A stretch of DNA of 64,000 bases from Eubacterium sp. (GTDB lineage: Bacteria > Bacillota > Clostridia > Oscillospirales > Acutalibacteraceae): assembly GCA_017446095.1 (NCBI GenBank), contig JAFSRN010000022.1, positions 20,343 to 84,342 of the forward strand, in the 5' to 3' direction. Numbering within the stretch: position 1 is the stretch's first letter; every line of letters begins with the position of its first letter. Below are positions 15,963 through 25,648 of the stretch, piece by piece. A model generated the notes under the pieces. That model searched no databases, was not told the DNA's origin, and saw only the letters and a list, made by a program, of their open reading frames with translations. Position numbers and translations under genes: made by a program.

Positions 15963-16631
15963 TCAATGTTTAAATTTATGCTTCTTTTCCTTCTTTTTAA
16001 AAGTAATCTTATTTTCCTTGTGTTCAAGAAGGTTAACAATATTTTCCTTGTGCTTAACTATAACGATAACAGAAAATACAAGTGCGATTACCGTCAGCGG
16101 AATACTTAAGTAAAACGCAAATGTGTATATGGGATAGAATATCGCCATAAGTATTGAGCCGAGGCTAACATACTGCGTTACCGCAACGGTTATGATGAAC
16201 ATTGCAAGCAGTATAAGCGCGATTCGCCAATCCACAAGGAACACCATTCCGCCGCTTGTAGCGACGCCTTTGCCACCCTTGAACTTGAAGAAGCACGGAT
16301 AGATGTGACCGATAACGCAGAAAAAGCCTGCAAATGACTTGAGCATAATAGTTGCGTTATCGCCGAAAAGCTTGTAGCCTGTGAGTTCCTTTTCCTTAAT
16401 CATAAGAAAAGCAATCAGAATAGCGATTCCGACCTTTGCCATATCGCCGATAATCGTCAGCACCGCAAACGCCTTGCCGTAATTGCGCAGCATATTTGTT
16501 GAGCCTGCGTTGCCGCTGCCGTGGCTGCGTACATCATCGTGCTTAATGCGAGTAGACAGAATTACGCCGAAGTTAAGGCTGCCGAGCAGATACGAAATAA
16601 TTGCTACCAAAATCAACTTGAAGATTGTCAT
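15963..16631 (-). CDS. plsY: Glycerol-3-phosphate acyltransferase PlsY
   Basis: Integral membrane enzyme that uses acyl-phosphate to acylate glycerol-3-phosphate, the first step of phospholipid synthesis. 222 residues with about five hydrophobic spans and the three conserved loops: GSGNAGSTNMLR, KGGKGVATSGG and the later YVSLGSI region. A lysine/histidine-rich tail ends the protein. The start overlaps der by 4 bases (ATGA); the der-plsY pair is common in Firmicutes. Confidence 0.95.
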   Translation of the reverse strand: MTIFKLILVAIISYLLGSLNFGVILSTRIKHDDVRSHGSGNAGSTNMLRNYGKAFAVLTIIGDMAKVGIAILIAFLMIKEKELTGYKLFGDNATIMLKSFAGFFCVIGHIYPCFFKFKGGKGVATSGGMVFLVDWRIALILLAMFIITVAVTQYVSLGSILMAIFYPIYTFAFYLSIPLTVIALVFSVIVIVKHKENIVNLLEHKENKITFKKKEKKHKFKH

Positions 16632-17959
16632 TTTCCGCCCTCACCCCGTTCTCTGATGATAAATCTTATCGGCGTGCCGTCAAGACCGAATATTTCGCGT
16701 ATCTGATTTTCAAGATACCTCTGGTATGAGAAGTGGAACAGGTCGGCGCGGTTTACAAAGAATACGAATGTAGGCGGCCTTGTGGAAGCCTGAGTCATAT
16801 AGTAAATCTTGAGCCTTCTGCCCTTATCCGTAGGCGGCTGAACTCGTGCTGTTGCAGTTGTAAGCACCTCGTTTAGCTTGCCTGTGGAAATACGCATTGA
16901 GTTTTGCGAGTGAACAAAAACAATCATTTCAAAAAGCTTGTCAATCCTCTGCCCTGTTTTGGCAGAGATAAACATAATCGGTGCGTATGACATAAACGAA
17001 AAGTCAACTGCAAGCTTTTCCCTGAATTCCTTCATCGTGTTGCCGTCTTTTTCGATAGCATCCCACTTGTTTACAGCGATAATGCACGCCTTGCCTTGCT
17101 CAAGAGCAATGCCTGCAACCTTGCTGTCCTGCTCGGTAAAGCCTTCCGTCGCGTCAATCATAATAACGCAGACGTTTGCGCGCTCAACGCTCATTCTCGC
17201 GCGGATAATCGAGTATTTTTCTATATCATCGTTAACGCGGCTCTTGCGGCGCAGTCCGGCTGTGTCAATAAAGTTGAACTTGCCGTACTCATTTTCGATA
17301 TAAGTATCGGTAGCGTCGCGCGTTGTGCCGGCAATGTCTGACACAATGGCTCTGTCCTGACCGCTGATTTTGTTAACAAGCGAGGATTTACCTGCATTCG
17401 GCTTGCCTATAACAGCAACGTTGATGATTTCTTCATCCTCCTCGTCGTCATCGCTCTGCTCGGGGAAATACTTGATGATTTCATCAAGCAAATCGCCTGT
17501 GCCGTGGCCGTGAACGGATGAAACAGCAATCGGGTCGCCGATGCCGAGATTGTAGAATTCGTAAAACTCAGGGTCGGGCTCGCCGATTTTGTCGCACTTA
17601 TTAACGCAAAGCACAACTGGTTTGTTGCTGCGCATAAGCATTGCGGCAACCTCCTGGTCACTTGCAACAACGCCGCAGTGAAGGTCGCATACAAGGACAA
17701 TAACATCAGCCGTATCAATGGCAATCTGCGCCTGTGCACGCATCTGCTTCAAAATAACATCGTCGCTGTACGGCTCAATGCCGCCCGTATCAACAAGCAG
17801 AAAATGGCGGTTAAGCCATTCGCAGTCGCCGTAAATTCTGTCGCGCGTAACGCCGGGTGTATCATCAACAATGGACATCCGTGCGCCGATAAGTTTATTA
17901 AAAAGTGTTGATTTGCCAACGTTAGGTCTGCCGACGATGGCAACTACAGGTTTTGGCAT
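16628..17959 (-). CDS. der: Ribosome assembly GTPase Der (EngA)
   Basis: Tandem-GTPase needed for 50S subunit maturation. 443 residues. The first G domain has GRPNVGKSTLFN, DTGG and NKCD; the second has GKPNAGKSSLVN, DTAGLRRK and NKWD. A C-terminal KH-like domain follows. Motif order and length are standard. Confidence 0.97.
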   Translation of the reverse strand: MPKPVVAIVGRPNVGKSTLFNKLIGARMSIVDDTPGVTRDRIYGDCEWLNRHFLLVDTGGIEPYSDDVILKQMRAQAQIAIDTADVIVLVCDLHCGVVASDQEVAAMLMRSNKPVVLCVNKCDKIGEPDPEFYEFYNLGIGDPIAVSSVHGHGTGDLLDEIIKYFPEQSDDDEEDEEIINVAVIGKPNAGKSSLVNKISGQDRAIVSDIAGTTRDATDTYIENEYGKFNFIDTAGLRRKSRVNDDIEKYSIIRARMSVERANVCVIMIDATEGFTEQDSKVAGIALEQGKACIIAVNKWDAIEKDGNTMKEFREKLAVDFSFMSYAPIMFISAKTGQRIDKLFEMIVFVHSQNSMRISTGKLNEVLTTATARVQPPTDKGRRLKIYYMTQASTRPPTFVFFVNRADLFHFSYQRYLENQIREIFGLDGTPIRFIIRERGEGGK

Positions 17960-17989
17960 AAAATCACCACCCTTTCATAATCTGATTAC

Positions 17990-18018
17990 AACAAGAAAGG
18001 CGGCTAAAAACAGCCGCC
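17990..18018 (-). terminator. Probable terminator after rpmF
   Basis: A 7-bp GGCGGCT/AGCCGCC stem (17999-18005 with 18012-18018). On the minus strand it is followed by TTTCTTGTTG, a weak T-run, so termination may be partial and allow read-through into der. Confidence 0.55.
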
Positions 18019-18029
18019 GTTACTTGATA

Positions 18030-18209
18030 TTAGTCAACTTCAATTACTTCTTTTCCGTTGTAGTAACCGCAGCTCGGGCAAACCCTGTGCGGTACTGTGT
18101 ACTCAGAGCAATTCGGGCACTTTACAAGTGTCGGCGCAGTTGCCTTCCAGACACTTGATCTTCTCTTATTCTTTCTTGTCTTTGAAGTTCTTCTAGCAGG
18201 TACAGCCAT
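18030..18209 (-). CDS. rpmF: 50S ribosomal protein L32
   Basis: 59 residues read directly from the sequence: starts [17 protein letters not shown] and continues with [20 protein letters not shown]. It is therefore a zinc-binding (C+) form of L32, with four cysteines in two CxxC pairs. A strong AAGGAGGAAG ribosome-binding site precedes the ATG at 18207-18209. It follows the DUF177 gene, the classic yceD-rpmF pairing. Confidence 0.96.
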   Translation of the reverse strand: MAVPARRTSKTRKNKRRSSVWKATAPTLVKCPNCSEYTVPHRVCPSCGYYNGKEVIEVD

Positions 18210-18251
18210 TTTTCTTCCTCCTTATTATCAAAAACTAAAATCGTTAATTTA

Positions 18252-18752
18252 CTAATCATCCAGCAACTGCAGCAGCGCCGCCATACGCGGGTCAACATCT
18301 TTTGCACAGTCGCATGAACCTTCGTTAAGATTCTTGCCGCACTTCGGACAAATGCCTTTGCAGTCCTCGCTGCACAGCATTTTTTGCGGCAGAAACAGTT
18401 GAATTTCCTGATAAATAAAATCGTCAAGATCAAGCTTGCAGCCATCGATAACTACGAAATCGTCAAAATCATCGTCCTCATTTTCAAGCTTTTCAACAGC
18501 GATTTTGTTAATATCAAAGGAATATTCCCTTTCAAAATCCTCGGCACATCTGTCGCACACGCCGAAGAAATCAAAGCGTACATTCAAATCGAGGTAAACA
18601 ACGTCTGCTTTACAGTAAGCTTTACCCTTGACGTCAACACCGTTTTTGAGTGGTTGGTAGGTGCTGTATTCAAAGTCGTCAAACTTGATGTTTGTATCAA
18701 TATTGATAACTTCATTGTCAAAATTGAATAAGTTTGTAAAATCGAGTTGCAT
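18252..18752 (-). CDS. DUF177 (YceD-like) protein
   Basis: 166 residues. The middle holds the DUF177 pattern with CDRCAEDFEREY. The acidic C-terminus has several more cysteines (CSEDCKGICPKCG and CDCAKDVDPRMAAL). The family sits almost always next to rpmF and is linked to 23S rRNA accumulation in some organisms. The exact role is unclear. The cysteine pairs suggest metal binding. Confidence 0.9.
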   Translation of the reverse strand: MQLDFTNLFNFDNEVINIDTNIKFDDFEYSTYQPLKNGVDVKGKAYCKADVVYLDLNVRFDFFGVCDRCAEDFEREYSFDINKIAVEKLENEDDDFDDFVVIDGCKLDLDDFIYQEIQLFLPQKMLCSEDCKGICPKCGKNLNEGSCDCAKDVDPRMAALLQLLDD

Positions 18753-18788
18753 ACAAAATACCCCAATTATGCACTTTGCACTTAATGT

Positions 18789-18817
18789 ATTATATATACA
18801 GAAACTGCTTTTGTCAA
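18789..18817 (-). promoter_or_regulatory. Promoter of the DUF177-rpmF operon
   Basis: Near-consensus TTGACA (18812-18817) and TATAAT (18789-18794) on the minus strand, 17-base spacer, about 37 bases before the DUF177 start. Confidence 0.88.
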
Positions 18818-18837
18818 TAGTAAAATCTTAAATTAAC

Positions 18838-18870
18838 TAAAAATACTACGGGTGGGACAGTACCCACCCA
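18838..18870 (-). terminator. Terminator after clpX
   Basis: 7-bp GGGTGGG/CCCACCC stem (18850-18856 with 18863-18869), followed on the minus strand by GTAGTATTTTTAG. It lies 6 bases past the clpX stop. Confidence 0.65.
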
Positions 18871-18875
18871 TAATT

Positions 18876-20165
18876 TTATGCTTTTTTAAGTTTATCCTGT
18901 GTGAGCTGAATCGGCTCGCGCTTTTTGTTAGTCCTGATAAGCGGCTGTGTGTTGCTGCGAACGGAATCCTCCGTAACCACAATTTTTTCAATCGTGTAGT
19001 CGGAAGGTACTCTGTACATCAAATCACCGAGCACCGCTTCAAACACAGAGCGAAGTCCCCTTGCGCCCGTCTTTCTTTCAAGCGTGATTTCAGCCATAGC
19101 CTCAAGCGCGCCGTCCTGGAACTGAAGTTCAACATTGTCCATTTCAAAAAGCTTTGTGTACTGCTTAACAATTGAGTTTTTAGGCTCTGTCATAATGCGG
19201 ACAAGTGCGTCCTTATCAAGGTCGCTGAGTACCGAAACAACAGGGATTCTGCCGATAAGTTCAGGGATAAGACCGTACTTAACAAGGTCGTGCTGCGTGA
19301 TATTTTTAAGGATTTCTTCCTGCTCGAGCTTGTTCTTTTCCATATCCGATCCGAAGCCGAGCGAACCTCTGCCAAGGCGATTTTCGATAATCCTCTCAAT
19401 ACCGTCAAACGCGCCGCCGCAGATAAACAGAATGTTTGTTGTGTCAATCTGAATATAATCCTGCTGCGGATGCTTACGTCCGCCGCCGGGCGGAACGTTT
19501 GCCTGCGTGCCTTCAAGGATCTTGAGCAGTGCCTGCTGTACGCCCTCGCCGCTTACGTCACGTGTGATTGAACGGTTTTCGCTCTTGCGCGAAATCTTAT
19601 CAATCTCATCAACGTAAATAATACCTCTTTCAGCCTTTTCAATATCAAAATCGGCTGCCTGAATAAGGCGCAAAAGAATATTTTCCACATCCTCGCCGAC
19701 ATAGCCTGCTTCGGTAAGCGTGGTAGCGTCGGCAATAGCAAACGGAACGTTGAGGATTTTAGCAAGCGTCTGCGCAAGCATTGTCTTGCCGACACCGGTA
19801 GGACCGAGCAGAAGAATGTTGCTCTTCTGCAGCTCAACGTCGCCCTTGCCCTCGTAAAAGATACGCTTGTAATGGTTGTATACGGCAACGGAAAGAGTCT
19901 TTTTTGCATCCTCCTGACCGATAACGTACTCATCAAGCTTTTCCTTGATTTCCATAGGCTTGAGAAGCGTGATGTCGCCCATAACCTCTGAAGCGGAACT
20001 GTGGTTTTCCGCTGCGTCCTGCGCACGCATTAAGTCATTGCAAAGCGCAATACACTCGTCGCAGATAAATACGCCGTCCGGACCCTCGATGAGCCTGTAA
20101 ACCATTGATTCACTTTTACCGCAGAAAGAACATTTTGCCGTATGACCCATATCGTTTCTGTTCAT
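18876..20165 (-). CDS. clpX: ClpX ATPase, specificity subunit of ClpXP protease
   Basis: AAA+ unfoldase that feeds substrates to ClpP. 429 residues. The N-terminal zinc domain has CSFCGK and CDECIALC. The AAA+ core has Walker [12 protein letters not shown], Walker B YVDEIDKI and GYVGEDVE pore-loop regions. The C-terminal [12 protein letters not shown] sensor-2 arginine finger is present, and the IGF-type ClpP contact is replaced by a LGFGSD-containing loop. It lies 10 bases downstream of clpP. Confidence 0.97.
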   Translation of the reverse strand: MNRNDMGHTAKCSFCGKSESMVYRLIEGPDGVFICDECIALCNDLMRAQDAAENHSSASEVMGDITLLKPMEIKEKLDEYVIGQEDAKKTLSVAVYNHYKRIFYEGKGDVELQKSNILLLGPTGVGKTMLAQTLAKILNVPFAIADATTLTEAGYVGEDVENILLRLIQAADFDIEKAERGIIYVDEIDKISRKSENRSITRDVSGEGVQQALLKILEGTQANVPPGGGRKHPQQDYIQIDTTNILFICGGAFDGIERIIENRLGRGSLGFGSDMEKNKLEQEEILKNITQHDLVKYGLIPELIGRIPVVSVLSDLDKDALVRIMTEPKNSIVKQYTKLFEMDNVELQFQDGALEAMAEITLERKTGARGLRSVFEAVLGDLMYRVPSDYTIEKIVVTEDSVRSNTQPLIRTNKKREPIQLTQDKLKKA

Positions 20166-20175
20166 CAGTTACCCC

Positions 20176-20769
20176 TTATCTTTTGTCGATTACCTTGTCA
20201 ACAAGACCGTATTCCATAGCTTCCTGCGCGGTCATCCAGTTGTCTCTGTCGGTATCTTTAACAAGAGTTTCGTAATCTTTGCCGGTGTTTTCAGCAAGGA
20301 TTCTGTTAAGTTTTTCCTTGGTTTTAACAAGGTTTCTTGCAGCGATTTCAACATCAGTAGTCTGACCTGTAATACCGCTGCCGCCAACGAGCGGCTGATG
20401 AATCAGAATCTCACTGTTTGGAAGCGCAATACGCTTGCCCTTTGTGCCGCTTGAAAGCAGGAACGCGCCCATGCTTGCAGCCATACCTACGCAGATTGTG
20501 GAAACATCGCACTTGATGTAATTCATTGTGTCGTAGATAGCCATGCCTGCGGTAACAGAGCCGCCGGGTGAATTGATGTAAAGCGAAATATCTTTGTCGC
20601 TATCCTGACTTTCAAGGAACAGAAGCTGTGCTACAACGAGCGAAGCGGTGTTATCGTCAACCTGGTCGGAAAGAACGATAATTCTGTCTGACAGAAGTCT
20701 TGAAAAGATGTCTACGCTTCTTTCGCCTGCGCTTGACTGTTCAATAACATATGGTACTAAAGATGCCAT
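20176..20769 (-). CDS. clpP: ATP-dependent Clp protease proteolytic subunit
   Basis: Tetradecameric serine protease. 197 residues with the catalytic serine in [11 protein letters not shown], histidine in [10 protein letters not shown], and the SPGGSVTAG motif. Between tig and clpX, the usual order for trigger factor plus ClpXP. An AAAGGATAG ribosome-binding site precedes the ATG. Confidence 0.97.
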   Translation of the reverse strand: MASLVPYVIEQSSAGERSVDIFSRLLSDRIIVLSDQVDDNTASLVVAQLLFLESQDSDKDISLYINSPGGSVTAGMAIYDTMNYIKCDVSTICVGMAASMGAFLLSSGTKGKRIALPNSEILIHQPLVGGSGITGQTTDVEIAARNLVKTKEKLNRILAENTGKDYETLVKDTDRDNWMTAQEAMEYGLVDKVIDKR

Positions 20770-20813
20770 AAAATCACTATCCTTTAAAATTATTATTGCA
20801 AATCAAAATGGCT

Positions 20814-22097
20814 TTATGCCTTTTTTGCGCTGTCAACAATAAGGTCAACAGCCTTTCTTGTTTTAATATCGTTTTCAAGCTGCTTGGTAGGAACTGCTGC
20901 TTTAATCTGCTCTGCATCCATACCGTACTGCTCTGCGAGTTTGTCAACCTCTGCAGCAACCTCATCTTCGGTTGCTTCAATGCCCTCTGCCTTAACGATT
21001 TCTTCAAGAGCAAGAGCAACCTTAACCTGCTGTGCTGCACCCTCTTCAAACTGCTTTTTGAAGTCGTCCATTGTCTGACCGAGGTACTGCAGGTATGTGT
21101 TAACGTCAATACCCTGCATCTGAAGTCTGTAGCCGTAATCCTGAACAAGCTCGTCAACCTTCTGGTCGTTCATGCACTGCGGAACTTCTGCTTCCATATT
21201 ATCGATAACCTGCTCGATAAGAGCGTTTTCAAACTCTCTCTTTGCGTCCTCAGCCTTCTTTTCGCTGATCTGCTTTGCAAGCTTTTCCTTGAGCTCGTCA
21301 AGAGTTTCAACTTCCTCGTCAACGTCCTTTGCAAATTCGTCGTCAAGCTCGGGAAGTTCCTTCTTCTTGATTTCGTGAATCTTGCACTTGAACACAGCCT
21401 CTTTACCTGCAAGGTCAGCCTGATATTCATCCGGGAAGGTAACATTTACGTCAAACTCATCGTCAACGCTGTGACCTGCAACCTGCTCTTCAAAACCGGG
21501 GATGAATGAACCTGAACCGAGTTCAAGCGGATAATTCTCGCCCTTGCCGCCGTCAAATGCTTCGCCGTCAACAAAGCCTTCAAAGTCGATTTCAGCAGTG
21601 TCGCCCATCTCTGCAGGTCTGTCCTCAACAGAAACAAGTCTGCTGTTTCTCTCCTGCATATTCTTAAGTTCTTCGGCAACGTCATCGTCAGTAGCTTCGG
21701 TTTCGCCGTATTCTGCAGTAAGTCCCTTGTACTCGCCGAGCTTAACCTCGGGATATACGGTAACCTTCATCTTCATTTCAACGCCCTCTTCCTTGCTCAT
21801 AACAGGTACGTCAAGGTCGAACGGCTGGTCAACTACGCGAAGTTCAGACTCGTCAATAGCAGCCTGAACAGCCTCGGGATATACGATTTCAAGCGCGTCC
21901 TCAAAGAACACACCTGCGCCGTATGCCTTTTCAATCATACCCATAGGTGCCTTGCCTTTGCGGAAGCCCGGAAGCTGGATTGACTTTCTCTGGCGCATAT
22001 AAGCAGACTTACAAGCGTCTGTAAAAGTCTGCGCGTCTACAGTAACTTCAATCTCGTAAACATTTGTATCAACTTTATTTGATGATTTAAGTGCCAT
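20814..22097 (-). CDS. tig: Trigger factor
   Basis: Ribosome-bound chaperone and peptidyl-prolyl isomerase. 427 residues: an N-terminal ribosome-binding domain with the signature GFRKGKAPMGMIEKAYG (about 45-61), a central FKBP-like domain (around 150-240, DTAEIDFEGFVDGEAF), and a helical, acidic C-terminal arm. Own promoter and AAGGAGG ribosome-binding site; first gene of tig-clpP-clpX. Confidence 0.96.
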   Translation of the reverse strand: MALKSSNKVDTNVYEIEVTVDAQTFTDACKSAYMRQRKSIQLPGFRKGKAPMGMIEKAYGAGVFFEDALEIVYPEAVQAAIDESELRVVDQPFDLDVPVMSKEEGVEMKMKVTVYPEVKLGEYKGLTAEYGETEATDDDVAEELKNMQERNSRLVSVEDRPAEMGDTAEIDFEGFVDGEAFDGGKGENYPLELGSGSFIPGFEEQVAGHSVDDEFDVNVTFPDEYQADLAGKEAVFKCKIHEIKKKELPELDDEFAKDVDEEVETLDELKEKLAKQISEKKAEDAKREFENALIEQVIDNMEAEVPQCMNDQKVDELVQDYGYRLQMQGIDVNTYLQYLGQTMDDFKKQFEEGAAQQVKVALALEEIVKAEGIEATEDEVAAEVDKLAEQYGMDAEQIKAAVPTKQLENDIKTRKAVDLIVDSAKKA

Positions 22098-22143
22098 TGG
22101 AATGACCCTCCTTAATAATATTATAATTTATATACGGGTTAGC

Positions 22144-22172
22144 ATTATAACATAAGAGTTGAAAAATTACAA
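22144..22172 (-). promoter_or_regulatory. Promoter of tig-clpP-clpX
   Basis: TTGTAA (22167-22172) and TATAAT (22144-22149), 17-base spacer on the minus strand. I looked for CtsR/HrcA-type operators in the gap and saw none. Confidence 0.75.
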
Positions 22173-22189
22173 CATTTTTTTGGATTTTT

Positions 22190-22873
22190 TCACCGTTTAA
22201 TAAGTTTTGGCATAAAACCGAGCCTGTCGCACGAGATTAACCCGAAGTCGCAGCCGTCGATATTGTCGTCAATCGCAAAGCGCGCCGCCGCACCGTGAAG
22301 ATGACCGTAATAGCATTTTTTGATGCCGTAATCGCTGATAACCTGCATAATTTCGTCGCACTTGCTGTCCGTTGTAACAGGCGGATAATGCAGGAATAAC
22401 AACTTTTCATCGCACGTTGCGCTGTCAAGGGACATCTTAATTCTGCCCACTTCCCTGTTAAGCACCTTTTCATCGTGCTGTTCGGTGCTGTCAAAAAGCC
22501 AACCGCGGCTGCCGCAGACCGACACACCGTCCACTTCAAAAGAATTGTTTTGCAGAATACTGATTGAATCAAAGCCGTTATCTGCGATAAACTGATTCAT
22601 CTTTGTCAGCGTGTTCCACCAGTAGTCGTGGTTACCTTTGATGATAATCTTTTTGCCGTTAAGGCTGTCTATAAACGCAAAGTCGGCGCGAAGCTCATCA
22701 AAATTCATCGCCCAGCTGATATCGCCTGCAATTACAACAGTATCGTCTGCCGTTATTAACTTGTTCCAGTTTTTTTCAATCCTGCCGACATAATCCTCCC
22801 ATCCCGGGAAAGAGTCCATTGGCTTATCAGTGCCAAAGGACAGATGCGTATCGGCAATAGCAAATAATGACAT
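22190..22873 (-). CDS. Metallophosphoesterase
   Basis: 227-residue calcineurin-like phosphoesterase. The metal-site motifs are DTHLSFG, GDISWAMN, GNHDYWW and, at the end, YGHLHG. This matches a family of clostridial serine/threonine phosphatase-like proteins of unknown substrate. Divergent from the DUF1540 gene, sharing a 58-base intergenic space. Confidence 0.85.
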   Translation of the reverse strand: MSLFAIADTHLSFGTDKPMDSFPGWEDYVGRIEKNWNKLITADDTVVIAGDISWAMNFDELRADFAFIDSLNGKKIIIKGNHDYWWNTLTKMNQFIADNGFDSISILQNNSFEVDGVSVCGSRGWLFDSTEQHDEKVLNREVGRIKMSLDSATCDEKLLFLHYPPVTTDSKCDEIMQVISDYGIKKCYYGHLHGAAARFAIDDNIDGCDFGLISCDRLGFMPKLIKR

Positions 22874-22931
22874 AGAACCACCGTATAATTAAACGTAATC
22901 TACAAACACTAAAATCGAAAGGGGTGTTTTT

Positions 22932-23105
22932 ATGGATAAAGAAATCAGAGGAATTTCCTGCGAGGTTAAGAACTGTGTGTTCCACAACAAAAACAACAAC
23001 TGCACTGCAAACCGCATAAAAGTCGGCAATCCGCAGGCAACTCATGAAAGTGAAACGAAGTGCGAAACCTTTGAATGCTGCGAAAATCCAAGTAACTACG
23101 AATAA
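22932..23105 (+). CDS. DUF1540 domain protein (57 residues)
   Basis: Read directly from the sequence: ATG at 22932, AAAGGGG ribosome-binding site 8 bases upstream, TAA at 23103-23105. Small cysteine-rich protein beginning MDKEIRGISCEVKNCVFHN, then NNNCTAN and CETFECC, matching the DUF1540 spacing of cysteines, which suggests metal binding. It is the only rightward gene in the first 40 kb and has its own terminator. Function unknown; the family is common in spore formers. Confidence 0.82.
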   Translation: MDKEIRGISCEVKNCVFHNKNNNCTANRIKVGNPQATHESETKCETFECCENPSNYE

Positions 23106-23140
23106 GAAAACAGGAGGGTTTGCGCCCTCCGTTTTTTATT
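23106..23140. terminator. Bidirectional terminator between DUF1540 gene and thrC
   Basis: GGAGGG/CCCTCC stem (23113-23118 with 23125-23130), followed by GTTTTTTATT on the plus strand and TGTTTTCTTATT on the minus strand. It serves two converging genes. Confidence 0.8.
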
Positions 23141-24635
23141 ATAATTCGAGAAGTTTAAACACCATTTCGCTCATATTCTCTTTATCGCACACATCGGTAA
23201 AGCGAACCTGCTTATCCTTGAGCGCTTTAAGCGGTGCAGGCACTTCCACGCCCGTTACCTTATTGAGTTCGTCAACGGTTTCAAACTCGTCAAGCGCGCA
23301 GTCGTCAGAGCCGTTAACGGCGCAAAGAACGCTCTTTGAGAACTTGTACGGCGAAGCGGTTGAGTCAATAACAGTCGGGATGTCGTCGCCCGTTTCGGCA
23401 ACATAGTTTTCGTAAACCTGAACTGCAACTGCGGTGTGAGTATCGCAGAGATAGTTAAGCTCTTTTTCGTACTTATGAATGGTGTTGCTTACAGACGCTT
23501 CATCACAGAAACCAGCGTCAAAAATCTGCTGAATTGTGAGCATAAGTTCCTCTGTAATTACATATCTGCCGCAATCGTTAAGGCTGTTCATAAGGTTAAC
23601 CACAAGCTTATCGTCCTCACCGCTCATATGGTACAGAAGTCGCTCAAGATTTGAGGAAATAAGGATGTCCATCGAAGGCGAAGTTGTGGTATAAAACTGC
23701 CGGTTTTTATCGTATTCACCGGACTTTAAGAAGTCTGTAAGAATGTTGTTTGAGTTAGACGCGCAAACAAGCTTTTTAATCGGAAGTCCCATCTTTTTAG
23801 CATAGTAACCTGCAAGGATATTGCCGAAGTTACCCGTTGGAACAACAGCGTTAATCTCATCACCGAGCGCAATTCTGCCCTGCTGAATGAGGTCTGCATA
23901 CGCAGAAAAATAGTACACAATCTGCGGCACAAGTCTGCCCCAGTTAATGGAGTTTGCAGATGAGAACATCATATTCTTTTTAGCAAGTTCTGCCTTGATT
24001 TCGTCGTTAGTAAATATAGATTTAACCGAGCTCTGTGCGTCGTCAAAATTACCGTTAATAGCGCACACAGCAACGTTATTACCTTCCTGCGTAGTCATTT
24101 GCAGCTTCTGCATAGGCGACACGCCGTTAACGGGATAGAACACGAGAATTTTAGTGTTTTCAACATCCTTAAAGCCTTCAAGCGCAGCCTTGCCTGTATC
24201 GCCGGAAGTAGCAACAAGAATAACAATCGTCTTGCCGTCAGCAGTCTTTTTGGCGGAAACAGTCATAAGATACGGCAGAAGCTGAAGCGCCATATCCTTA
24301 AATGCACAGGTGGGTCCGTGCCAGAGTTCAAGGATGTTTTCGTTACCGTTTACGTTTACAACGGGTGCAATCTTTGCGCTTGAAAACTTGCTTGCGGCAT
24401 ATGCGCCGTTAACGCAGTAATCAAGTTCATCTTCCGTAAAGTCGGTAAGATATTCCTTAAGCACGGTTTTTGCCCTTGTGATATAGTCCATTTCGACCAT
24501 AGAGTTGATTTTATCAAGCGAAAACTGCGGAATCTCGCAAGGTACAAAAAGACCGCCTTCCTCGCTGATTCCCTGTGCGATTGCCTTTGCGGCAGACACC
24601 TTGATATTTTTATTCCTTGTTGAAGTATAAAGCAT
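23139..24635 (-). CDS. thrC: Threonine synthase
   Basis: PLP enzyme converting O-phosphohomoserine to threonine. 498 residues, the longer (E. coli/yeast-like) class. It starts MLYTSTRNKNIKVSAAKAIAQG. The PLP-lysine is in GPTCAFKDMALQ, and ATSGDTGKAALEG and PTGNFGNILAGYYAKKMG follow. Monocistronic here: no other threonine genes lie adjacent. Confidence 0.95.
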   Translation of the reverse strand: MLYTSTRNKNIKVSAAKAIAQGISEEGGLFVPCEIPQFSLDKINSMVEMDYITRAKTVLKEYLTDFTEDELDYCVNGAYAASKFSSAKIAPVVNVNGNENILELWHGPTCAFKDMALQLLPYLMTVSAKKTADGKTIVILVATSGDTGKAALEGFKDVENTKILVFYPVNGVSPMQKLQMTTQEGNNVAVCAINGNFDDAQSSVKSIFTNDEIKAELAKKNMMFSSANSINWGRLVPQIVYYFSAYADLIQQGRIALGDEINAVVPTGNFGNILAGYYAKKMGLPIKKLVCASNSNNILTDFLKSGEYDKNRQFYTTTSPSMDILISSNLERLLYHMSGEDDKLVVNLMNSLNDCGRYVITEELMLTIQQIFDAGFCDEASVSNTIHKYEKELNYLCDTHTAVAVQVYENYVAETGDDIPTVIDSTASPYKFSKSVLCAVNGSDDCALDEFETVDELNKVTGVEVPAPLKALKDKQVRFTDVCDKENMSEMVFKLLEL

Positions 24636-24671
24636 AGTTTTATCTCCTGTAGTGAAGTTTACCTGTATATT

Positions 24672-25025
24672 TTAATCTAATTGAAAAGCATTTTCAAGAT
24701 GTTTAACGGATTTTATTTTGCCGTCCTTGCAAATTACCTCTATAACGTCAAATCTCGGCTGCAAATCGGTAGGGTTGCGCATTAAATACATCTGTGCTGC
24801 AGCAATCATTTTTTGCTGTTTTGAGTAAGTTACAAACTCTTTTGGAGAGGCAATTGAGTTTTCATCGCGCATTTTAACCTCAACAAAAACGATGTATTTT
24901 TTATTTTTAACTATTATATCAATTTCGCCGAATTTGCAGGAATAGTTGTAATCAACAAGCTTATAGTGCTTTTTCTTAAGATATTCTGTTGCTTTTAGTT
25001 CTGCGTATTTACCACGGTTGTTCAT
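24672..25025 (-). CDS. YraN family protein (UPF0102)
   Basis: 117 residues with the restriction-endonuclease-like core [21 protein letters not shown], the D-ExK pattern, preceded by [18 protein letters not shown]. Usually found next to rnhB, as here, with a 4-base overlap (ATGA). Its biological role is not established; nuclease activity is inferred from the fold. Confidence 0.9.
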   Translation of the reverse strand: MNNRGKYAELKATEYLKKKHYKLVDYNYSCKFGEIDIIVKNKKYIVFVEVKMRDENSIASPKEFVTYSKQQKMIAAAQMYLMRNPTDLQPRFDVIEVICKDGKIKSVKHLENAFQLD

Positions 25026-25648
25026 TTTTTATTGTACCACGTTTTTAAAAATGACTGGCGGTGAAGCTCGCACGGACCGTATTCATCAAGCATCTGATAG
25101 TGCAGCTTTGTGCCGTAGCCCTTATGCTTTTCAAACTGATACTGCGGATATTTTTCAGCCATTTCAAGCATATATCTGTCCCTTGTGACCTTTGCGAGAA
25201 TTGATGCAGCGGCAATGGACATTGACTTGCCATCGCCCTTGACAATGCACTCTGCCGGAATGTCAAGCGGCGGTATTCTGTTGCCGTCAATCATAGCGTA
25301 ATCGGCAGGAATATCAAGCCCCTCAACCGCCCTTTTCATAGCAAGATAAGTAGCCTGCAGGATGTTGAGCTCGTCAATCTCTTTTTCGCTTGCAGTCGCT
25401 ATAGAATACGACAGCGCTTCCTCTTTAATCACGTCAATAAGTGCTTCGCGCTTCTTTTCCGTAAGTTTTTTTGAGTCGTTAACCCCGCTGATAATATGAC
25501 CTTTGGGAAGTATAACAGCAGCAGCGCAAACGGGACCTGCAAGCGGTCCCCTGCCGGCTTCGTCAACACCGCACACACAGGTGTAGCCTTTGGCAAGAGC
25601 GCTATTCTCATATAACAGCCAGTCGATAGTTTCAATTTCTTTATTCAT
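25022..25648 (-). CDS. rnhB: Ribonuclease HII
   Basis: Removes RNA from RNA:DNA hybrids and misincorporated ribonucleotides. 208 residues. Motif [19 protein letters not shown] carries the first catalytic Asp/Glu, and the later Asp is in [27 protein letters not shown] is also conserved. The ATG at 25646-25648 overlaps the rbgA stop by 1 base; a GTG one codon earlier is possible. Confidence 0.96.
   Translation of the reverse strand: MNKEIETIDWLLYENSALAKGYTCVCGVDEAGRGPLAGPVCAAAVILPKGHIISGVNDSKKLTEKKREALIDVIKEEALSYSIATASEKEIDELNILQATYLAMKRAVEGLDIPADYAMIDGNRIPPLDIPAECIVKGDGKSMSIAAASILAKVTRDRYMLEMAEKYPQYQFEKHKGYGTKLHYQMLDEYGPCELHRQSFLKTWYNKK

Noticed and set aside
20796-21509. 237-residue open frame antisense to tig
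   Set aside because: Leucine/cysteine-rich antisense of the acidic, helical trigger factor; no ribosome-binding site.
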